Positions 47,718 through 59,173 of a stretch of DNA of 64,000 nt are shown piece after piece (the first letter of the stretch is position 1; every line of letters starts with the position of its first letter). The DNA lies in the NCBI GenBank assembly GCA_902591775.1, contig CACJBW010000003.1:1-64000 (forward strand), in the 5' to 3' direction. The stretch is from an uncultured Pelagibacteraceae bacterium (GTDB lineage Bacteria > Pseudomonadota > Alphaproteobacteria > Pelagibacterales > Pelagibacteraceae). The notes beneath the pieces are model-generated. The model was not told the DNA's origin and searched no databases. It saw only the letters and a program-made list of their open reading frames with translations. The translations under genes were made by a program, and so were the position numbers.

Positions 47718-48824
47718 ATGACTAATTGTTTTATACTACTAGCAGCTGGCAAAGGTAAGAGATTTAAATCAAATAATCCAAAACAATTTACAAATTATAT
47801 AAATAAACCCTTATTTATGCATTCAGTAGATAAGGCATTAAAGTCAAGGTTATTTAAATCAATAATAATTGTATCAAATATTCCAATTAAAAATATTAAA
47901 AATAAATCTATTAAAGTAATTAAAGGTGGTAAAGAAAGATATTTATCATCGCAAAAAGCATTAAATTTTATAAAAAATAAGAAATTTATAAATGTTTTTA
48001 TACACGATGCTGCGAGACCAAATTTTTCAATTAAATTATTAAAAAAACTTAATTCAAATCTAAAAAAAAATAAGGCGGTAGTACCTTATGTTACAACAGA
48101 CAGTTCAATAAAATATAAAATTAAAAATGAAATTCAGAATTTAAATAGAGAGAATTTGTTACTTACTCAGACACCACAATGTTTTAATTTTAAAACTTTG
48201 TTTAATCTATCCAAATTAAATAATACAAAAATTACTGATGAGGCAACATTATTTTTAGACAATAAAAAAAAAATAAAATTTATAAAAGGTGAAGAAAATA
48301 ATTTTAAAATTACAACAAAGTCTGACTTAAATAAAATCAATATTCGAAATTTTTATGGAATTGGATTTGATATACATAAATTAATTAAAAACAAAAAATT
48401 ATACCTTGGGGGAATAAAAATTCCATTCCATTCTGGTCTTCAAGGTCATTCGGATGGAGATGTAATTATACATGCCATAATAGATGGACTACTTGGTGCT
48501 ATGAGAAAAAAAGATATTGGAACTTTTTATCCAAGTAACAAAAGAAAATTTCAAAATATAAGATCACCCAATATGTTGTCTCCTATTTTGAAAAAACTTG
48601 ATAATGAGGGATATTTTATAAATAATGTTGATATAAATTTAATTTGTGAAAAACCTAAAGTCTCAAAATATAGAGAAAAAATTATTATTTCATTGTCTAA
48701 TTTGCTTAACATAAATAAAAATCAAATTAATTTAAAAGGTAAAACAGTTGAAAAATTGGGTTTGATTGGAAAAGAGAAGGCTATCGCATGTGAAGTGATA
48801 GTGTCTTTAAATTATTATGCTTAA
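47718..48824 (+). CDS. ispDF: Bifunctional IspD/IspF (MEP pathway)
   Basis: IspD LLAAGKGKRF..IHDAARPNFS; IspF GIGFDIHKL..HSDGDVIIHAIIDGLLGA. Confidence 0.95.
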   Translation: MTNCFILLAAGKGKRFKSNNPKQFTNYINKPLFMHSVDKALKSRLFKSIIIVSNIPIKNIKNKSIKVIKGGKERYLSSQKALNFIKNKKFINVFIHDAARPNFSIKLLKKLNSNLKKNKAVVPYVTTDSSIKYKIKNEIQNLNRENLLLTQTPQCFNFKTLFNLSKLNNTKITDEATLFLDNKKKIKFIKGEENNFKITTKSDLNKINIRNFYGIGFDIHKLIKNKKLYLGGIKIPFHSGLQGHSDGDVIIHAIIDGLLGAMRKKDIGTFYPSNKRKFQNIRSPNMLSPILKKLDNEGYFINNVDINLICEKPKVSKYREKIIISLSNLLNINKNQINLKGKTVEKLGLIGKEKAIACEVIVSLNYYA

Positions 48825-49311
48825 AAAAATAAATGCTTTATTTGTTACAATGTTTGGCATTGGAAAATTGCCAAGAATACCTGGGAGTTATGCATCTTTA
48901 GTAACTGTTATCTTTCTATATATATCATTTCATATTTTTTCTGTTCCAGCAGATACTTTTTTGTTTTTATTAGTATGTATTTTTATAATTTCACTTTTTG
49001 CAGTAAATTTTTTTATTAAAGATTTGACAAATAAAGATCCAAAAGAAGTAGTTATTGACGAGTTTATTGGTCAATCAATACCAATTTGCCTTTATGAAAT
49101 TGCGCATAAAGAACCAACAGATCCAGCAAGGGTGCTAACCTTTTATTTTATAATGTTTATTCTTTTTAGAATTTTTGATATCACAAAACCCTACCCTGTT
49201 AGTTATTACGATAAAAACTTTAAGAATAGCTTTGGTGTTATAATGGATGATGTTTGTGCTGGGTTATACGTGGTTGCAATCCTTGTCTTTTATATGATTA
49301 TAACTACATGA
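48817..49311 (+). CDS. pgpA: Phosphatidylglycerophosphatase A
   Basis: GIGKLPRIPGSYAS; VIDEFIGQ; FRIFDITKPYPV. Confidence 0.9.
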   Translation: MLKKINALFVTMFGIGKLPRIPGSYASLVTVIFLYISFHIFSVPADTFLFLLVCIFIISLFAVNFFIKDLTNKDPKEVVIDEFIGQSIPICLYEIAHKEPTDPARVLTFYFIMFILFRIFDITKPYPVSYYDKNFKNSFGVIMDDVCAGLYVVAILVFYMIITT

Positions 49312-49778
49312 GCAGTTTATCCTTAAAAATTGTAAAGCTACTAACTAAGAAAAAATTAACATTATCATTTGCTGAATCTTGCACTGGTGGACTTTTGGCT
49401 AGTTCAATTACTTCTATAAGTGGATCGTCTAAAGTATTTAATATGGGATTTGTGACCTATTCAAATAATGCAAAAATAAAATTACTTAAAGTTCCGGAAA
49501 AAACTATTGCCAAGTACGGAGCAGTTAGCCATGAAACCTGTCTATCTATGGTTAAAAATTTAAGTAAAATTAGTAAATCAAATATATCAATCTCTATCAC
49601 GGGTGTTGCTGGACCAAATGGCGGAACAAAAGAAAAACCAATTGGACTAGTTTACATAGGACTTAAAAAAGGAAGTAAAATAATCATAAAGAAAAACTTA
49701 TTTAAAAGTAAAAATAGAATTTCAATTCAAAAGGCAACTGTCAAGCAAGTTCTTAAAATGATTTTAAATATATTATAA
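49308..49778 (+). CDS. CinA C-terminal domain (nicotinamide-nucleotide amidase, PncC-like), start re-assigned
   Basis: SFAESCTGGLLASSITSISGSSKVFNMGFVTYSN; SISITGVAGPNGGTKEKPIGLVYIG. Confidence 0.88.
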   Translation: MSSLSLKIVKLLTKKKLTLSFAESCTGGLLASSITSISGSSKVFNMGFVTYSNNAKIKLLKVPEKTIAKYGAVSHETCLSMVKNLSKISKSNISISITGVAGPNGGTKEKPIGLVYIGLKKGSKIIIKKNLFKSKNRISIQKATVKQVLKMILNIL

Positions 49779-50210
49779 ACTTTCGGCTCTTTTCTGAAAT
49801 GCATCAGCTATTTTTTCAAGACCAAATTGAAAAGATTTGGTCATTAAAATATTCAAAAATTTATTTTTAATTTCAAAATCTACATCAAAAGTCACCTCGG
49901 TTAAATCTCCTTGCTCTTGAAATTTCCAATTATTTTCTAAATAATTTAAAGGACCATCTATATTTGTTACAAAAATTGTGTCATCTTTTTTATTAAATTT
50001 TACATCGCTTTTATAGGTATCTACAAAAGGCCCTTTTCCAATTGTTAGATCTGCAACAATAAGTGTTAGATCTCCTTTTTGTTTTCTTTCATGTACTTTT
50101 GAACCCTGACAGAATGGAACAAATTCAGGGTATTTTTCAATATCTAAAACGAACTCTATAAGTTTGTCTTTTTTGTTATCAATTAATCTCTTAACTGATG
50201 CTTTTGGCAT
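49773..50210 (-). CDS. Coq10/RatA-type START-domain protein
   Basis: FVLDIEKYPEFVPFCQGSKV..GPLNYLENNWKFQE..ADAFQKRAE. Confidence 0.85.
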   Translation of the reverse strand: MPKASVKRLIDNKKDKLIEFVLDIEKYPEFVPFCQGSKVHERKQKGDLTLIVADLTIGKGPFVDTYKSDVKFNKKDDTIFVTNIDGPLNYLENNWKFQEQGDLTEVTFDVDFEIKNKFLNILMTKSFQFGLEKIADAFQKRAESL

Positions 50211-51142
50211 TAATGAATATTTTTTCTTTTTTTTTTTAGTTTATTAAAATCTTCGTCAGCATGATAAGAAGATCTTGTTAAAGGTGATGAAGAAACTAAT
50301 AAAAATCCTTTAGATTTTGCTATTAATCCTAGCTCTTTAAATTCATCTGGATGGTAATACCTTTTTAATGGAAAGTGCTTGGCCGAAGGTTGGAGATATT
50401 GACCTATAGTTAAGAAATCAACTTCTGCAGATCTTAGATCTTCCATAACTTGAATTAACTCATCTTTTGTTTCTCCAAATCCAACCATTATTCCTGATTT
50501 TGTAAAAACATTTTTATTGAATTTTTTTGAATTTTTTAAAAGTTCTAATGAACCAAAATATCTTGCCCCCGGTCTAACTTTTACGTAAAGACTTGGCACC
50601 GTTTCAATATTGTGATTAAAAACATCTGGGTTTGCTTCCAATACTCTTTTATAAGCCTCTCCTTTTCTTAAAAAATCAGGCGTTAAGACTTCAATTGTAG
50701 TATTTGGATTTTTTTTTCTTGTTGCAACAATAACATCGTGAAAATGATTTGAACCACCATCAGAAAGATCATCTCTATCGACAGAAGTTATTACCACATG
50801 TCTTAAACTTAATTTTTTAACTGCATTAGCTATTTTAATTGGCTCGTATTGATCTAGTTTTTCTGGCTTTCCTGTTCTTACGTCACAAAACGCACAAGCT
50901 CTTGTGCATGTATCGCCCATTATCATTAGAGTTGCGTGCCTTTTGCTCCAGCATTCAGTAATATTAGGGCAGTTTGCTTCTTGGCAAACTGTTACAAGAT
51001 TATCTTTATTTACTACCGTTTTGGTTAAAAAAAATTCTTTGCTGTTTAGAAGCTTCGACCTAATCCATTCAGGTTTTTTTTTGATAGGATTAATAGGCTT
51101 ATTTACTTTTTCAGGATGTCTTGGTCTATTTTTGATTTCCAT
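50210..51142 (-). CDS. lipA: Lipoyl synthase
   Basis: [30 protein letters not shown]. Confidence 0.96.
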   Translation of the reverse strand: MEIKNRPRHPEKVNKPINPIKKKPEWIRSKLLNSKEFFLTKTVVNKDNLVTVCQEANCPNITECWSKRHATLMIMGDTCTRACAFCDVRTGKPEKLDQYEPIKIANAVKKLSLRHVVITSVDRDDLSDGGSNHFHDVIVATRKKNPNTTIEVLTPDFLRKGEAYKRVLEANPDVFNHNIETVPSLYVKVRPGARYFGSLELLKNSKKFNKNVFTKSGIMVGFGETKDELIQVMEDLRSAEVDFLTIGQYLQPSAKHFPLKRYYHPDEFKELGLIAKSKGFLLVSSSPLTRSSYHADEDFNKLKKKRKNIH

Positions 51143-51434
51143 TTTCTCTAATTATATAGGTAGTCTCTCCTTCTTTTCCAAATAAAAATTTTTCTCTAAT
51201 TAATATTTCAATGAAATCTAAGTCTATGTTTTCAGTTAAAAGTGAATTTTTATGCTCTAAATCTGCTATTTTTTTAGTTAAGACAATTTGATCGTTTTTT
51301 AGTTGCTTGTAATTATCTTTCTTTTCCATGTAAGAAATCAGACCTCTTTCACCATCCAATAAATTAAAAAAAAAATATATAAAAAGAAATGTAATCATTA
51401 AGATGAGATAGTTTTTTTTGAATTTGTCTAACAT
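51126..51434 (-). CDS. FtsB/DivIC septum formation initiator family protein
   Basis: N-terminal TM plus coiled coil; [17 protein letters not shown]; next to enolase. Confidence 0.8.
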   Translation of the reverse strand: MLDKFKKNYLILMITFLFIYFFFNLLDGERGLISYMEKKDNYKQLKNDQIVLTKKIADLEHKNSLLTENIDLDFIEILIREKFLFGKEGETTYIIRENGNQK

Positions 51435-52693
51435 TAATTTATTTTATTCATTTTGGCAGATCTACCAAGATTTTCTTCTATACGAATTAATTGATTATAT
51501 TTTGCTATTCTCTCAGATCTAGCAAGAGATCCAGTTTTGATTTGATTAGAATTAGTACCTACTGCTAAATCAGCAATAAATGTATCTTCAGTATCTCCTG
51601 ATCTATGTGAGACGATTGTTTTAAAACCAATAAGTTGAGCAAATTTAATTACTTCTAACGTTTCGGTAACAGTACCTATTTGGTTCAATTTTATTAAAAT
51701 GCTATTTGCAGACAAATTTAAAAAGCCTATTTTTAATCTTTCAAGATTTGTAACAAAAAGATCATCACCTATAATTTGTGTTTTGTTATTTGTTTGTTTT
51801 ACAAATTTCGACCATGCCTTCCAGTCATCTTCACCAAATGGATCCTCGATTGACTTTATTTGATATTTTTTAACAAGTTGTAAATATTTTTTAATTGATT
51901 GATCAACACTTATGTAGTTTTTAGAATGAATTGAATATTTGCCTTTTTTAATTAATTCATTGGCTGCAACATCTAAACAAATAGATATATCTTTACCATT
52001 TTTAAAACCTGATTTTTTGATCGCTTGAACTATAAGCTTTAAAGCACTCTCATTATCACTTATCATTGGTGCAAAACCACCTTCATCACCTACATTAATA
52101 GAGTGACCTGCATTTTTTAATAATTCTTTTAAATTGTTTATTACTAAAAAACACATTCTGACAGCATCATTAAATGATTTTGCCTTATCAGGTCTAATCA
52201 TAAACTCTTGGATTCTAAGGCCATTGTCGGCATGTGCACCTCCATTAATAATATTCATTAAAGGATAAGGGAGTTTAAAATTTTTTTTAACAATAAAATT
52301 TTTATATAAAGGTATTTTTTTAACTTTTGCTGATAATTTTTTTATAGCCATGGATACAGCTAATATTGTGTTCGCACCTAACTTTGTTTTTTGTTTTGTG
52401 CCATCTAATTTTATGAGAATGCTATCTATTCTCTCTTGGTCATGGATGTTTTGATTTTTTAATTTTTTTGAAATTAATTTATTAACAGTTGCAACTGGTA
52501 TTAAAACACTTTTTCCTAAGTATTTTTTATTACTCTTATCTCTTTTTTCATAGGCCTCAAAAGTTCCTGTTGAAGCACCTGAAGGACAAATTGCTGATGC
52601 ACTTAAATTATTTGAAAATACCTCAGCCTCAATAGTGGGATTTCCTCTACTATCATAAACCTGTCTGGCTACAACTCTTTTGATTTTGCTCAT
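51434..52693 (-). CDS. eno: Enolase
   Basis: RQVYDSRGNPTIEAEV; GGFAPM; VSHRSGDTEDTFIADLAVG. Confidence 0.97.
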   Translation of the reverse strand: MSKIKRVVARQVYDSRGNPTIEAEVFSNNLSASAICPSGASTGTFEAYEKRDKSNKKYLGKSVLIPVATVNKLISKKLKNQNIHDQERIDSILIKLDGTKQKTKLGANTILAVSMAIKKLSAKVKKIPLYKNFIVKKNFKLPYPLMNIINGGAHADNGLRIQEFMIRPDKAKSFNDAVRMCFLVINNLKELLKNAGHSINVGDEGGFAPMISDNESALKLIVQAIKKSGFKNGKDISICLDVAANELIKKGKYSIHSKNYISVDQSIKKYLQLVKKYQIKSIEDPFGEDDWKAWSKFVKQTNNKTQIIGDDLFVTNLERLKIGFLNLSANSILIKLNQIGTVTETLEVIKFAQLIGFKTIVSHRSGDTEDTFIADLAVGTNSNQIKTGSLARSERIAKYNQLIRIEENLGRSAKMNKIN

Positions 52694-52696
52694 TAA

Positions 52697-53521
52697 TTAC
52701 TTTTTAACTAAATTATCAATTTCTACAATTTGATTAATTAGCTCGTCTAATTTGTCTAAAGGGACCATGTTTGGACCATCTGATGGAGCATTATCAGGGT
52801 CTTGATGTGTTTCCAAAAAAATAGCTGCAACGCCTACTGCAACTGCTGCTCTTGATAAATACTCAACAAATTCTCTTTGACCACCACTTTTTTCGCCTAG
52901 ACCACCAGGTTGTTGCACTGAATGAGTTCCATCGAATACCACTGGATAACCATTTTTTGCCATGATGGGAATAGATCTCATATCTGAGACCAATGTATTA
53001 TAACCAAAGCTAGCACCTCTTTCTGTGACTAAAATATTTTTATTCCCACTGTCTGAAATTTTTTTTGTTACATTCACCATATCCCATGGTGCTAGGAATT
53101 GACCTTTTTTTACATTAATAATTTTATTGGTTTTAGCAGCAGCAATTAATAAATCTGTTTGCCTACAAAGAAATGCTGGTATCTGAATAACATCTACGTG
53201 TTTAGAAACTAGGGAACATTGTTCTTCATTATGTATATCAGTTAAAACAGGCACGTTAATTTCTTTTTTGATTTTATCAAATACAGGCAGAGAGTTTTCT
53301 AAACCAGCTCCTCTTTTGCCTTTCAAGCTTGTTCTATTAGCCTTATCAAATGAAGTTTTATAAATAAATCCAATATTGTACTTTGTTGTGATTTCTTTAA
53401 TTTTACCTGCAATGTCCAAAGCATGTTGTTCTGTTTCTAGTTGGCAAGGTCCAGAAATAAGACAAATTTTATTCTTATTTGAAATTTCTATACCGTTACA
53501 ATTAACTATTTTATTTTCCAT
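52697..53521 (-). CDS. kdsA: 3-deoxy-8-phosphooctulonate synthase
   Basis: [20 protein letters not shown]-like [29 protein letters not shown]. Confidence 0.95.
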   Translation of the reverse strand: MENKIVNCNGIEISNKNKICLISGPCQLETEQHALDIAGKIKEITTKYNIGFIYKTSFDKANRTSLKGKRGAGLENSLPVFDKIKKEINVPVLTDIHNEEQCSLVSKHVDVIQIPAFLCRQTDLLIAAAKTNKIINVKKGQFLAPWDMVNVTKKISDSGNKNILVTERGASFGYNTLVSDMRSIPIMAKNGYPVVFDGTHSVQQPGGLGEKSGGQREFVEYLSRAAVAVGVAAIFLETHQDPDNAPSDGPNMVPLDKLDELINQIVEIDNLVKK

Positions 53522-55133
53522 TAAAAGATTTTGCAGCTTTAATAAATGATGAGAATAGAGGATGGGGATTCAAAGGTCTAGATTTAAATTCTGGATGAAA
53601 CTGAACTCCAATAAACCATGGATGATTTTTAAGTTCAATAATTTCAGGTAATTGATTATCCGGAGAAATTCCTGAAAACATCAAACCTTTTTTTTCAAAT
53701 TTTTGCATTAAATTTATATTGACCTCATATCTATGTCTGTGTCTCTCTTTAATCATATTAGATTTATAAATACTTTTTATGGCAGAATTATTTCTTAATT
53801 TTGCCTCATATAGACCTAATCTCATTGTTCCTCCCAAGTTTTTATCAGTCCCTTTTATAATCTTTCCATCTTTGTTCCATTCATCAATTAATCCTATTAC
53901 TGGAAAACAACTTTTATCTAACTCACTAGAGCCAGCTTTTTTAATTTTTAATCTATTTCTTGCAAACTCAATCATTGCCATTTGCATTCCAAAACAAATA
54001 CCTAGAAAAGGTATTTTTCTCTCTCTGGCATATCTAATAGCCTCAATTTTTCCCTCTGTTCCTCTCTTACCAAATCCACCTGGTATCAATATCCCTGATA
54101 CATTCTTTAATATTGATTTAATTTCTTTTGATCTAAGTTTATCTGACTCAATTCTTATTACGTTAACTTTAACTTTATTTGAAATTCCCCCATGCGTAAG
54201 AGCTTCATCAAGTGATTTATAAGCATCTTTTAAGTTTACATATTTGCCTATGATAGCAATATTTACTGTTCTTTTAGTTTTTAAAACTATATTTGTAATT
54301 TTTTTCCAAGGTAGTAAGTTTGGCCTTTTTCTTGATTTTATTTTAAAGAATTTTAAGACTTGCTTATCTAATTTTTGATTAAAGAAACTTATTGGAGCCT
54401 CATAAATAGTTTTTACATCAACTGTTTCTATAACATTAGCAATATCCACATTGCAAAATAAGGATATTTTTCTTCTTTGATCTAAAGGAATAGACTGTTG
54501 AGATCTACAGATGACTATATCGGGTTGAATTCCTATACTTCTTAATTCTTTAACAGAATGTTGTGTTGGCTTTGTTTTAATTTCATCTGAAGATTTTAAA
54601 AAAGGAACAAATGTTAAATGAATAAATAATGATTTTGATCTTCCATTATCATTTGAAAACTGTCTTATAGCTTCTAAAAATGGTAAACTTTCAATGTCAC
54701 CAACTGTTCCTCCAATTTCACAAATTACAAAATCTTCATTTGTTATATCTTTTTTTATAAACTCTTTAATTCTATCTGTAACATGTGGAATTACTTGAAC
54801 TGTTTTTCCGAGATAACCTCCTCTTCTTTCTTTTTTTATTATATCACTATAAATTCTACCTGTAGTAATGTTGTCAGATTGTTTGGCTGAAATATTTGTG
54901 AATCTTTCGTAATGTCCTAAATCTAAATCAGTCTCAGCCCCATCGTCAGTTACAAAAACTTCACCATGTTGAAAAGGACTCATTGTTCCTGGATCTACAT
55001 TTAAATATGGATCCATTTTTCTTATTCTCACCTTATATCCTTGTGATCTAAGTAAATATCCAAGCGATGCTGATGATAAACCTTTACCAAGTGATGATAC
55101 CACGCCGCCAGTGACAAATATATATCGCGCCAT
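53511..55133 (-). CDS. pyrG: CTP synthase
   Basis: [23 protein letters not shown]; glutaminase GICFGMQ. Confidence 0.97.
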   Translation of the reverse strand: MARYIFVTGGVVSSLGKGLSSASLGYLLRSQGYKVRIRKMDPYLNVDPGTMSPFQHGEVFVTDDGAETDLDLGHYERFTNISAKQSDNITTGRIYSDIIKKERRGGYLGKTVQVIPHVTDRIKEFIKKDITNEDFVICEIGGTVGDIESLPFLEAIRQFSNDNGRSKSLFIHLTFVPFLKSSDEIKTKPTQHSVKELRSIGIQPDIVICRSQQSIPLDQRRKISLFCNVDIANVIETVDVKTIYEAPISFFNQKLDKQVLKFFKIKSRKRPNLLPWKKITNIVLKTKRTVNIAIIGKYVNLKDAYKSLDEALTHGGISNKVKVNVIRIESDKLRSKEIKSILKNVSGILIPGGFGKRGTEGKIEAIRYARERKIPFLGICFGMQMAMIEFARNRLKIKKAGSSELDKSCFPVIGLIDEWNKDGKIIKGTDKNLGGTMRLGLYEAKLRNNSAIKSIYKSNMIKERHRHRYEVNINLMQKFEKKGLMFSGISPDNQLPEIIELKNHPWFIGVQFHPEFKSRPLNPHPLFSSFIKAAKSFNGK

Positions 55134-55173
55134 GGAATTATGTTATAGCCAATGATTTATAAAAATGAAAGTA

Positions 55174-55476
55174 TTAATTATTATTTTCTGGTAATTTAGG
55201 AGCATCATCTGCATTTTCTTCTATTTTATCAATCACAGAAGTGCTTGAAGGAAGATCCCCTCGTGAAATAATAGTTAATCCTAAGCTACAAATTATGAAT
55301 AATGTTGCAACAATAGCCGTTGCTTTAGTCATAAAATTACCAGCCGACCTTGAAAACATAAAATTATCTTGAGATACTCCAATACCCAAAGCTCCACCTT
55401 CAGATTTTTGGAACAAAACCAGCAATACTAGAATTGCCGCTAATATTATATTTATAATTAATAGTATGTTTTCCAC
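55174..55476 (-). CDS. secG: Preprotein translocase subunit SecG
   Basis: LVLFQKSEGGALGIG; TKATAIVATLFIICSL. Confidence 0.9.
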   Translation of the reverse strand: MENILLIINIILAAILVLLVLFQKSEGGALGIGVSQDNFMFSRSAGNFMTKATAIVATLFIICSLGLTIISRGDLPSSTSVIDKIEENADDAPKLPENNN

Positions 55477-55481
55477 GACGC

Positions 55482-56228
55482 CTAATTAATTGATTTTTTC
55501 ATTATATCAATAAATATTTTTTCATTAGTTGATGCTCCGCCAATCAAAAAACCATCAATATTGTCGATTGTCATTAAATTTTTTATATTTTTTGGGTTTA
55601 CAGAGCCTCCATATAAAATCTTAGATTTTGTAAATTTTTTTGAAATCTTTAAGGTGTTTCTTATAAAACTTATATTTTTTTTTAAATCATTTTCACTTGG
55701 AATAATGCCTGTGCCAATCGACCAAACAGGTTCATATGCAATTATAACTTTATTTAAATTATTTAAGTTTTTTAAACCCTCAAGTAATTGTTTTTTTAAA
55801 ACATATTTTGTTTTATTTTTTCTTTTATCAGTCAATTTTTCGCCTATGCATAAAATGACAATTAATTTTTCATTAAGTGCAGACTTAATCTTTAAATTAA
55901 TTTTTTTATTATCATTTTCTGCTCTTGTTTCTGAATGTCCAATTATTACAAACTTACCCCCCAAATCTTTAATCATCTTTGAGCTTATAGCTCCTGTAAA
56001 AGGTCCATAGTTTATTTGAGTATGACAATCTTGAGCACCAATTTTAATATTTGATTTTTTTGTTTTATCTACAAAAGATTTGATCAATGTATAAGGCGGA
56101 CAATAAATAATATTGGCTTTAAGTTTCTTTGTTTTGGAATAACTTATTACTTTATTTAATGAATTAACTGATTTAACTGACCCAAACATCTTCCAATTAG
56201 CAATGAAATACATATTATTATTTGTCAT
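55482..56228 (-). CDS. tpiA: Triosephosphate isomerase
   Basis: FIANWKMFG; VIIAYEPVWSIGTG; ILYGGSVNPKN. Confidence 0.95.
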   Translation of the reverse strand: MTNNNMYFIANWKMFGSVKSVNSLNKVISYSKTKKLKANIIYCPPYTLIKSFVDKTKKSNIKIGAQDCHTQINYGPFTGAISSKMIKDLGGKFVIIGHSETRAENDNKKINLKIKSALNEKLIVILCIGEKLTDKRKNKTKYVLKKQLLEGLKNLNNLNKVIIAYEPVWSIGTGIIPSENDLKKNISFIRNTLKISKKFTKSKILYGGSVNPKNIKNLMTIDNIDGFLIGGASTNEKIFIDIMKKSIN

Positions 56229-56289
56229 AAAGAATAATATAATTTATATGTTTATTTTTTTTTAGATCAATAAATAAAGACTATAGAAT

Positions 56290-57711
56290 ATGATAAGTAA
56301 ATTAAGAGGTTTCTCAAATTCAAAATTAGCTGGAGTGCTTGTTGGAATTATTATAATTCCATTTGTATTTTGGGGCATGGGTAGTGTTTTTAGTGGAGGT
56401 AATACCAACAACGTTGCTAAGATTAATAATGAAGCTATCTCATCAAAGGATTTTGTAAATTTTATAAACGAGTCAAGACTTACAAATGACATCATAAAAG
56501 CAAACATAGATAAAAACATTATTGAAAATATCTTATCAGAATTGGTATCTGAAAAATTAATTGAGATGGAAATTAAAGAATTAAACGTATCAATGTCAGA
56601 GGAGGCGTTGGCAAATAAAATAAGATCTAATTCAATTCTACTTGATGAAAATAAGAAGTTTTCAAGAGTTAAGTATGAAAAATTTCTATTAGAAAATAAC
56701 TTAAGTGCTTCAACATTTGAAAATTCATTAAAGAAACAGGAACTTAAAGAAAATTTATTTAATTATATTAGTGGAGGAATTAAGTCACCTTATTTTTTAA
56801 AAAATAAAATATATGTCAATGAAAATAAAAAAATTGAGATCGAATTTTTAGATTTAGACTTAGTTCATGATAAAACTGCAACTAAGTTAGAAGTTGAGGA
56901 TTTCATCAAAAATAATCAAGAAATTTTAAAAATTGATTTTATTGATGTTGCTTATGCAAAAATTACTCCTAAAAATTTAATTGAAATAGATGAGTTTAAC
57001 GATGAATTTTTTAAGAAAATTGATGAAATAGAAAATAATATTTTAAACGGGTCAAATCTTAGAGAAATTAATGAAATTTATAATTTAAAACTAAACGAAA
57101 TTAATAATTTTGTATTGAATGATGATTCAGATGAAATACTTGAAGAGATTTACTCAAAAAGAAACCAGGATAAAATACAACTAATTGACAAAAATGATTA
57201 TTATCTAATTTTTGAAATATCAAATATTAACAAAAAAATTCCAAACAAAACTAATCCAAAATTTTTAGAAGACGTTAAAAATAATGTAATTTTAAAAAAG
57301 AAATTTGAATTTAATAAAAGTCTTTTTGAAAAAATTGACGAAAAGATATTAAATGATGATGAGTTTGTGAAATTATCAAAAGATACAAAAAATATTAAAA
57401 CCATAACTATTAAAAACAATAATGATTATGAAATTTTTGACCCGGACTCTTTAAAACTTTTATACACATTACCAAAAGAAAGTTTCTCATTAGTTACTGG
57501 GGAAACAAATAAAGTTTTTCTCATAAAAATTAAGAATATTTATTATTCAGATATGGAAAAAAATAATGATAATATTAAAGAATATTCTATTAAGGCAAAT
57601 AACGATATTATTAATGATGTTTATACATCTTATGACCTATCTTTAAATTCAAAATATAAGGTAAAAATTTTCAATCAAACAATTGATAGAGTTAAAAATT
57701 ATTTTAGATAA
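56290..57711 (+). CDS. SurA/PpiD-like periplasmic folding factor (SurA_N_3)
   Basis: MISKLRGFSNSKLAGVLVGIIIIPFVFWGMGSVFSGG N-terminal anchor typical of PpiD; precedes trpE. Confidence 0.78.
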   Translation: MISKLRGFSNSKLAGVLVGIIIIPFVFWGMGSVFSGGNTNNVAKINNEAISSKDFVNFINESRLTNDIIKANIDKNIIENILSELVSEKLIEMEIKELNVSMSEEALANKIRSNSILLDENKKFSRVKYEKFLLENNLSASTFENSLKKQELKENLFNYISGGIKSPYFLKNKIYVNENKKIEIEFLDLDLVHDKTATKLEVEDFIKNNQEILKIDFIDVAYAKITPKNLIEIDEFNDEFFKKIDEIENNILNGSNLREINEIYNLKLNEINNFVLNDDSDEILEEIYSKRNQDKIQLIDKNDYYLIFEISNINKKIPNKTNPKFLEDVKNNVILKKKFEFNKSLFEKIDEKILNDDEFVKLSKDTKNIKTITIKNNNDYEIFDPDSLKLLYTLPKESFSLVTGETNKVFLIKIKNIYYSDMEKNNDNIKEYSIKANNDIINDVYTSYDLSLNSKYKVKIFNQTIDRVKNYFR

Positions 57712-59168
57712 TGTTGAATATTGATCTAAAGTTATTTAAGAAAAATCACGAGAAGAGTAAAAATCAAGTTCTTTATCATGCGATAAAATCAAATGGTCTA
57801 AAAGAAATAGAAAATTTAATTAATAATTTTTTAAATGTAAGAAATAGCTTCGTCTTCGAGTCTGTTGAAAAAGGTTTCATAAAAGGTAGATATACAATTT
57901 TTGGTAAAAATCCTGATAAAATTTGGGAATTTAATAATAATAACTGTGTTTTAAACTTTGAAAATAAAAGAAAGAAATTAAGAGGAACGCCAAAAGATAA
58001 TATTGAGAAAATAATCGAAAATTTTAATTTTAAAATACCAAGTGAATTACCACCAATTAGCTCAATTATATCAGGATATTTCTCTTATGATACAATAAGA
58101 TATATTGAGAAAATTCCTAATAGTACAAAAAATGATCTTAAAATCCCTGATGCAAGAATTTTGAGACCAAAAAATCTAATAGTTTTCGATAACGTAGAAA
58201 AAAAATTATTTTTTATAGTTAACTGTTTTTCTGATGAAAAAATCAAAAATTATCAAGTTAAGTATGACAAAATACAAAAAGAAATAGAAGAAATGATTTT
58301 TTTAGCAAACTATACTTATAAAATAAATCAATCTAAAACCAAGATTTCCAAACCAAAAGTTAAGTCAAATATCTCAAAAAAGAAATTCCTTAGCAATGTT
58401 TCAAAGGCTAAAAATTACATTAAAATAGGTGATATTTTTCAAGTTGTTCTAAGTCAAAGGTTCGAAACTGACCTTAGTAAAGAACCATTAGATATTTATA
58501 AAAAATTACGAATTACTAACCCTTCCCCTTTCATGTATTTTTTTAACTTTGAAGATTTTCAAATTATAGGCGCTAGTCCTGAAATACTTGTGAGGCTTAG
58601 GGATAATAAAATTACTATTAGACCTATTGCGGGTACAAGACCTAGAGGTAAAAATAAAAAAGAAGACAAATTTTATGAAAGGGATCTTTTAAATGATAAA
58701 AAAGAGCTTTCTGAACACTTAATGCTTCTTGATCTTGGTAGAAATGATACTGGAAAAGTCTCTAAAATTAACTCAGTTAAAGTTACCGAAAGTTTTAAGA
58801 TAGAGCGATATTCACATGTAATGCACATAGTCTCCAATGTGGAAGGCATATTTAATAAAAAATTTGGTAAATTTGACACATTATTAGCTGGTTTTCCTGC
58901 TGGAACAGTATCAGGTGCACCTAAGATAAGAGCTATGGAAATTATAGATGAATTAGAAACGACTAGAAGAAAAGTTTATGCTGGCGGTATTGGTTATTTT
59001 TCCGCGAATGGTGATTTTGATACCTGCATTGCGCTTAGAACAGCAATTTCAAAAAATAAAAAATTTTACGTACAGTCAGGTGCAGGAATTGTTGCTGATA
59101 GTAAACCTATTAATGAATTTAATGAAACAGTTAATAAAGCAAAAGCTTTAATTAAGGCTTTGGAATAA
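57711..59168 (+). CDS. trpE: Anthranilate synthase component I
   Basis: SPEILVRL; PIAGTRPRGKNKKED; LMLLDLGRNDTGKVS; FPAGTVSGAPKIRAMEIIDELE. Confidence 0.96.
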   Translation: MLNIDLKLFKKNHEKSKNQVLYHAIKSNGLKEIENLINNFLNVRNSFVFESVEKGFIKGRYTIFGKNPDKIWEFNNNNCVLNFENKRKKLRGTPKDNIEKIIENFNFKIPSELPPISSIISGYFSYDTIRYIEKIPNSTKNDLKIPDARILRPKNLIVFDNVEKKLFFIVNCFSDEKIKNYQVKYDKIQKEIEEMIFLANYTYKINQSKTKISKPKVKSNISKKKFLSNVSKAKNYIKIGDIFQVVLSQRFETDLSKEPLDIYKKLRITNPSPFMYFFNFEDFQIIGASPEILVRLRDNKITIRPIAGTRPRGKNKKEDKFYERDLLNDKKELSEHLMLLDLGRNDTGKVSKINSVKVTESFKIERYSHVMHIVSNVEGIFNKKFGKFDTLLAGFPAGTVSGAPKIRAMEIIDELETTRRKVYAGGIGYFSANGDFDTCIALRTAISKNKKFYVQSGAGIVADSKPINEFNETVNKAKALIKALE

Positions 59169-59173
59169 GGATT

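Noticed and set aside
53779-54222. 147-aa plus-strand ORF antisense to pyrG
   Set aside because: Entirely within CTP synthase on the opposite strand; composition is a reverse-complement artefact.
55561-56010. 149-aa plus-strand ORF antisense to tpiA
   Set aside because: F/L/I-rich shadow of a clear TpiA.
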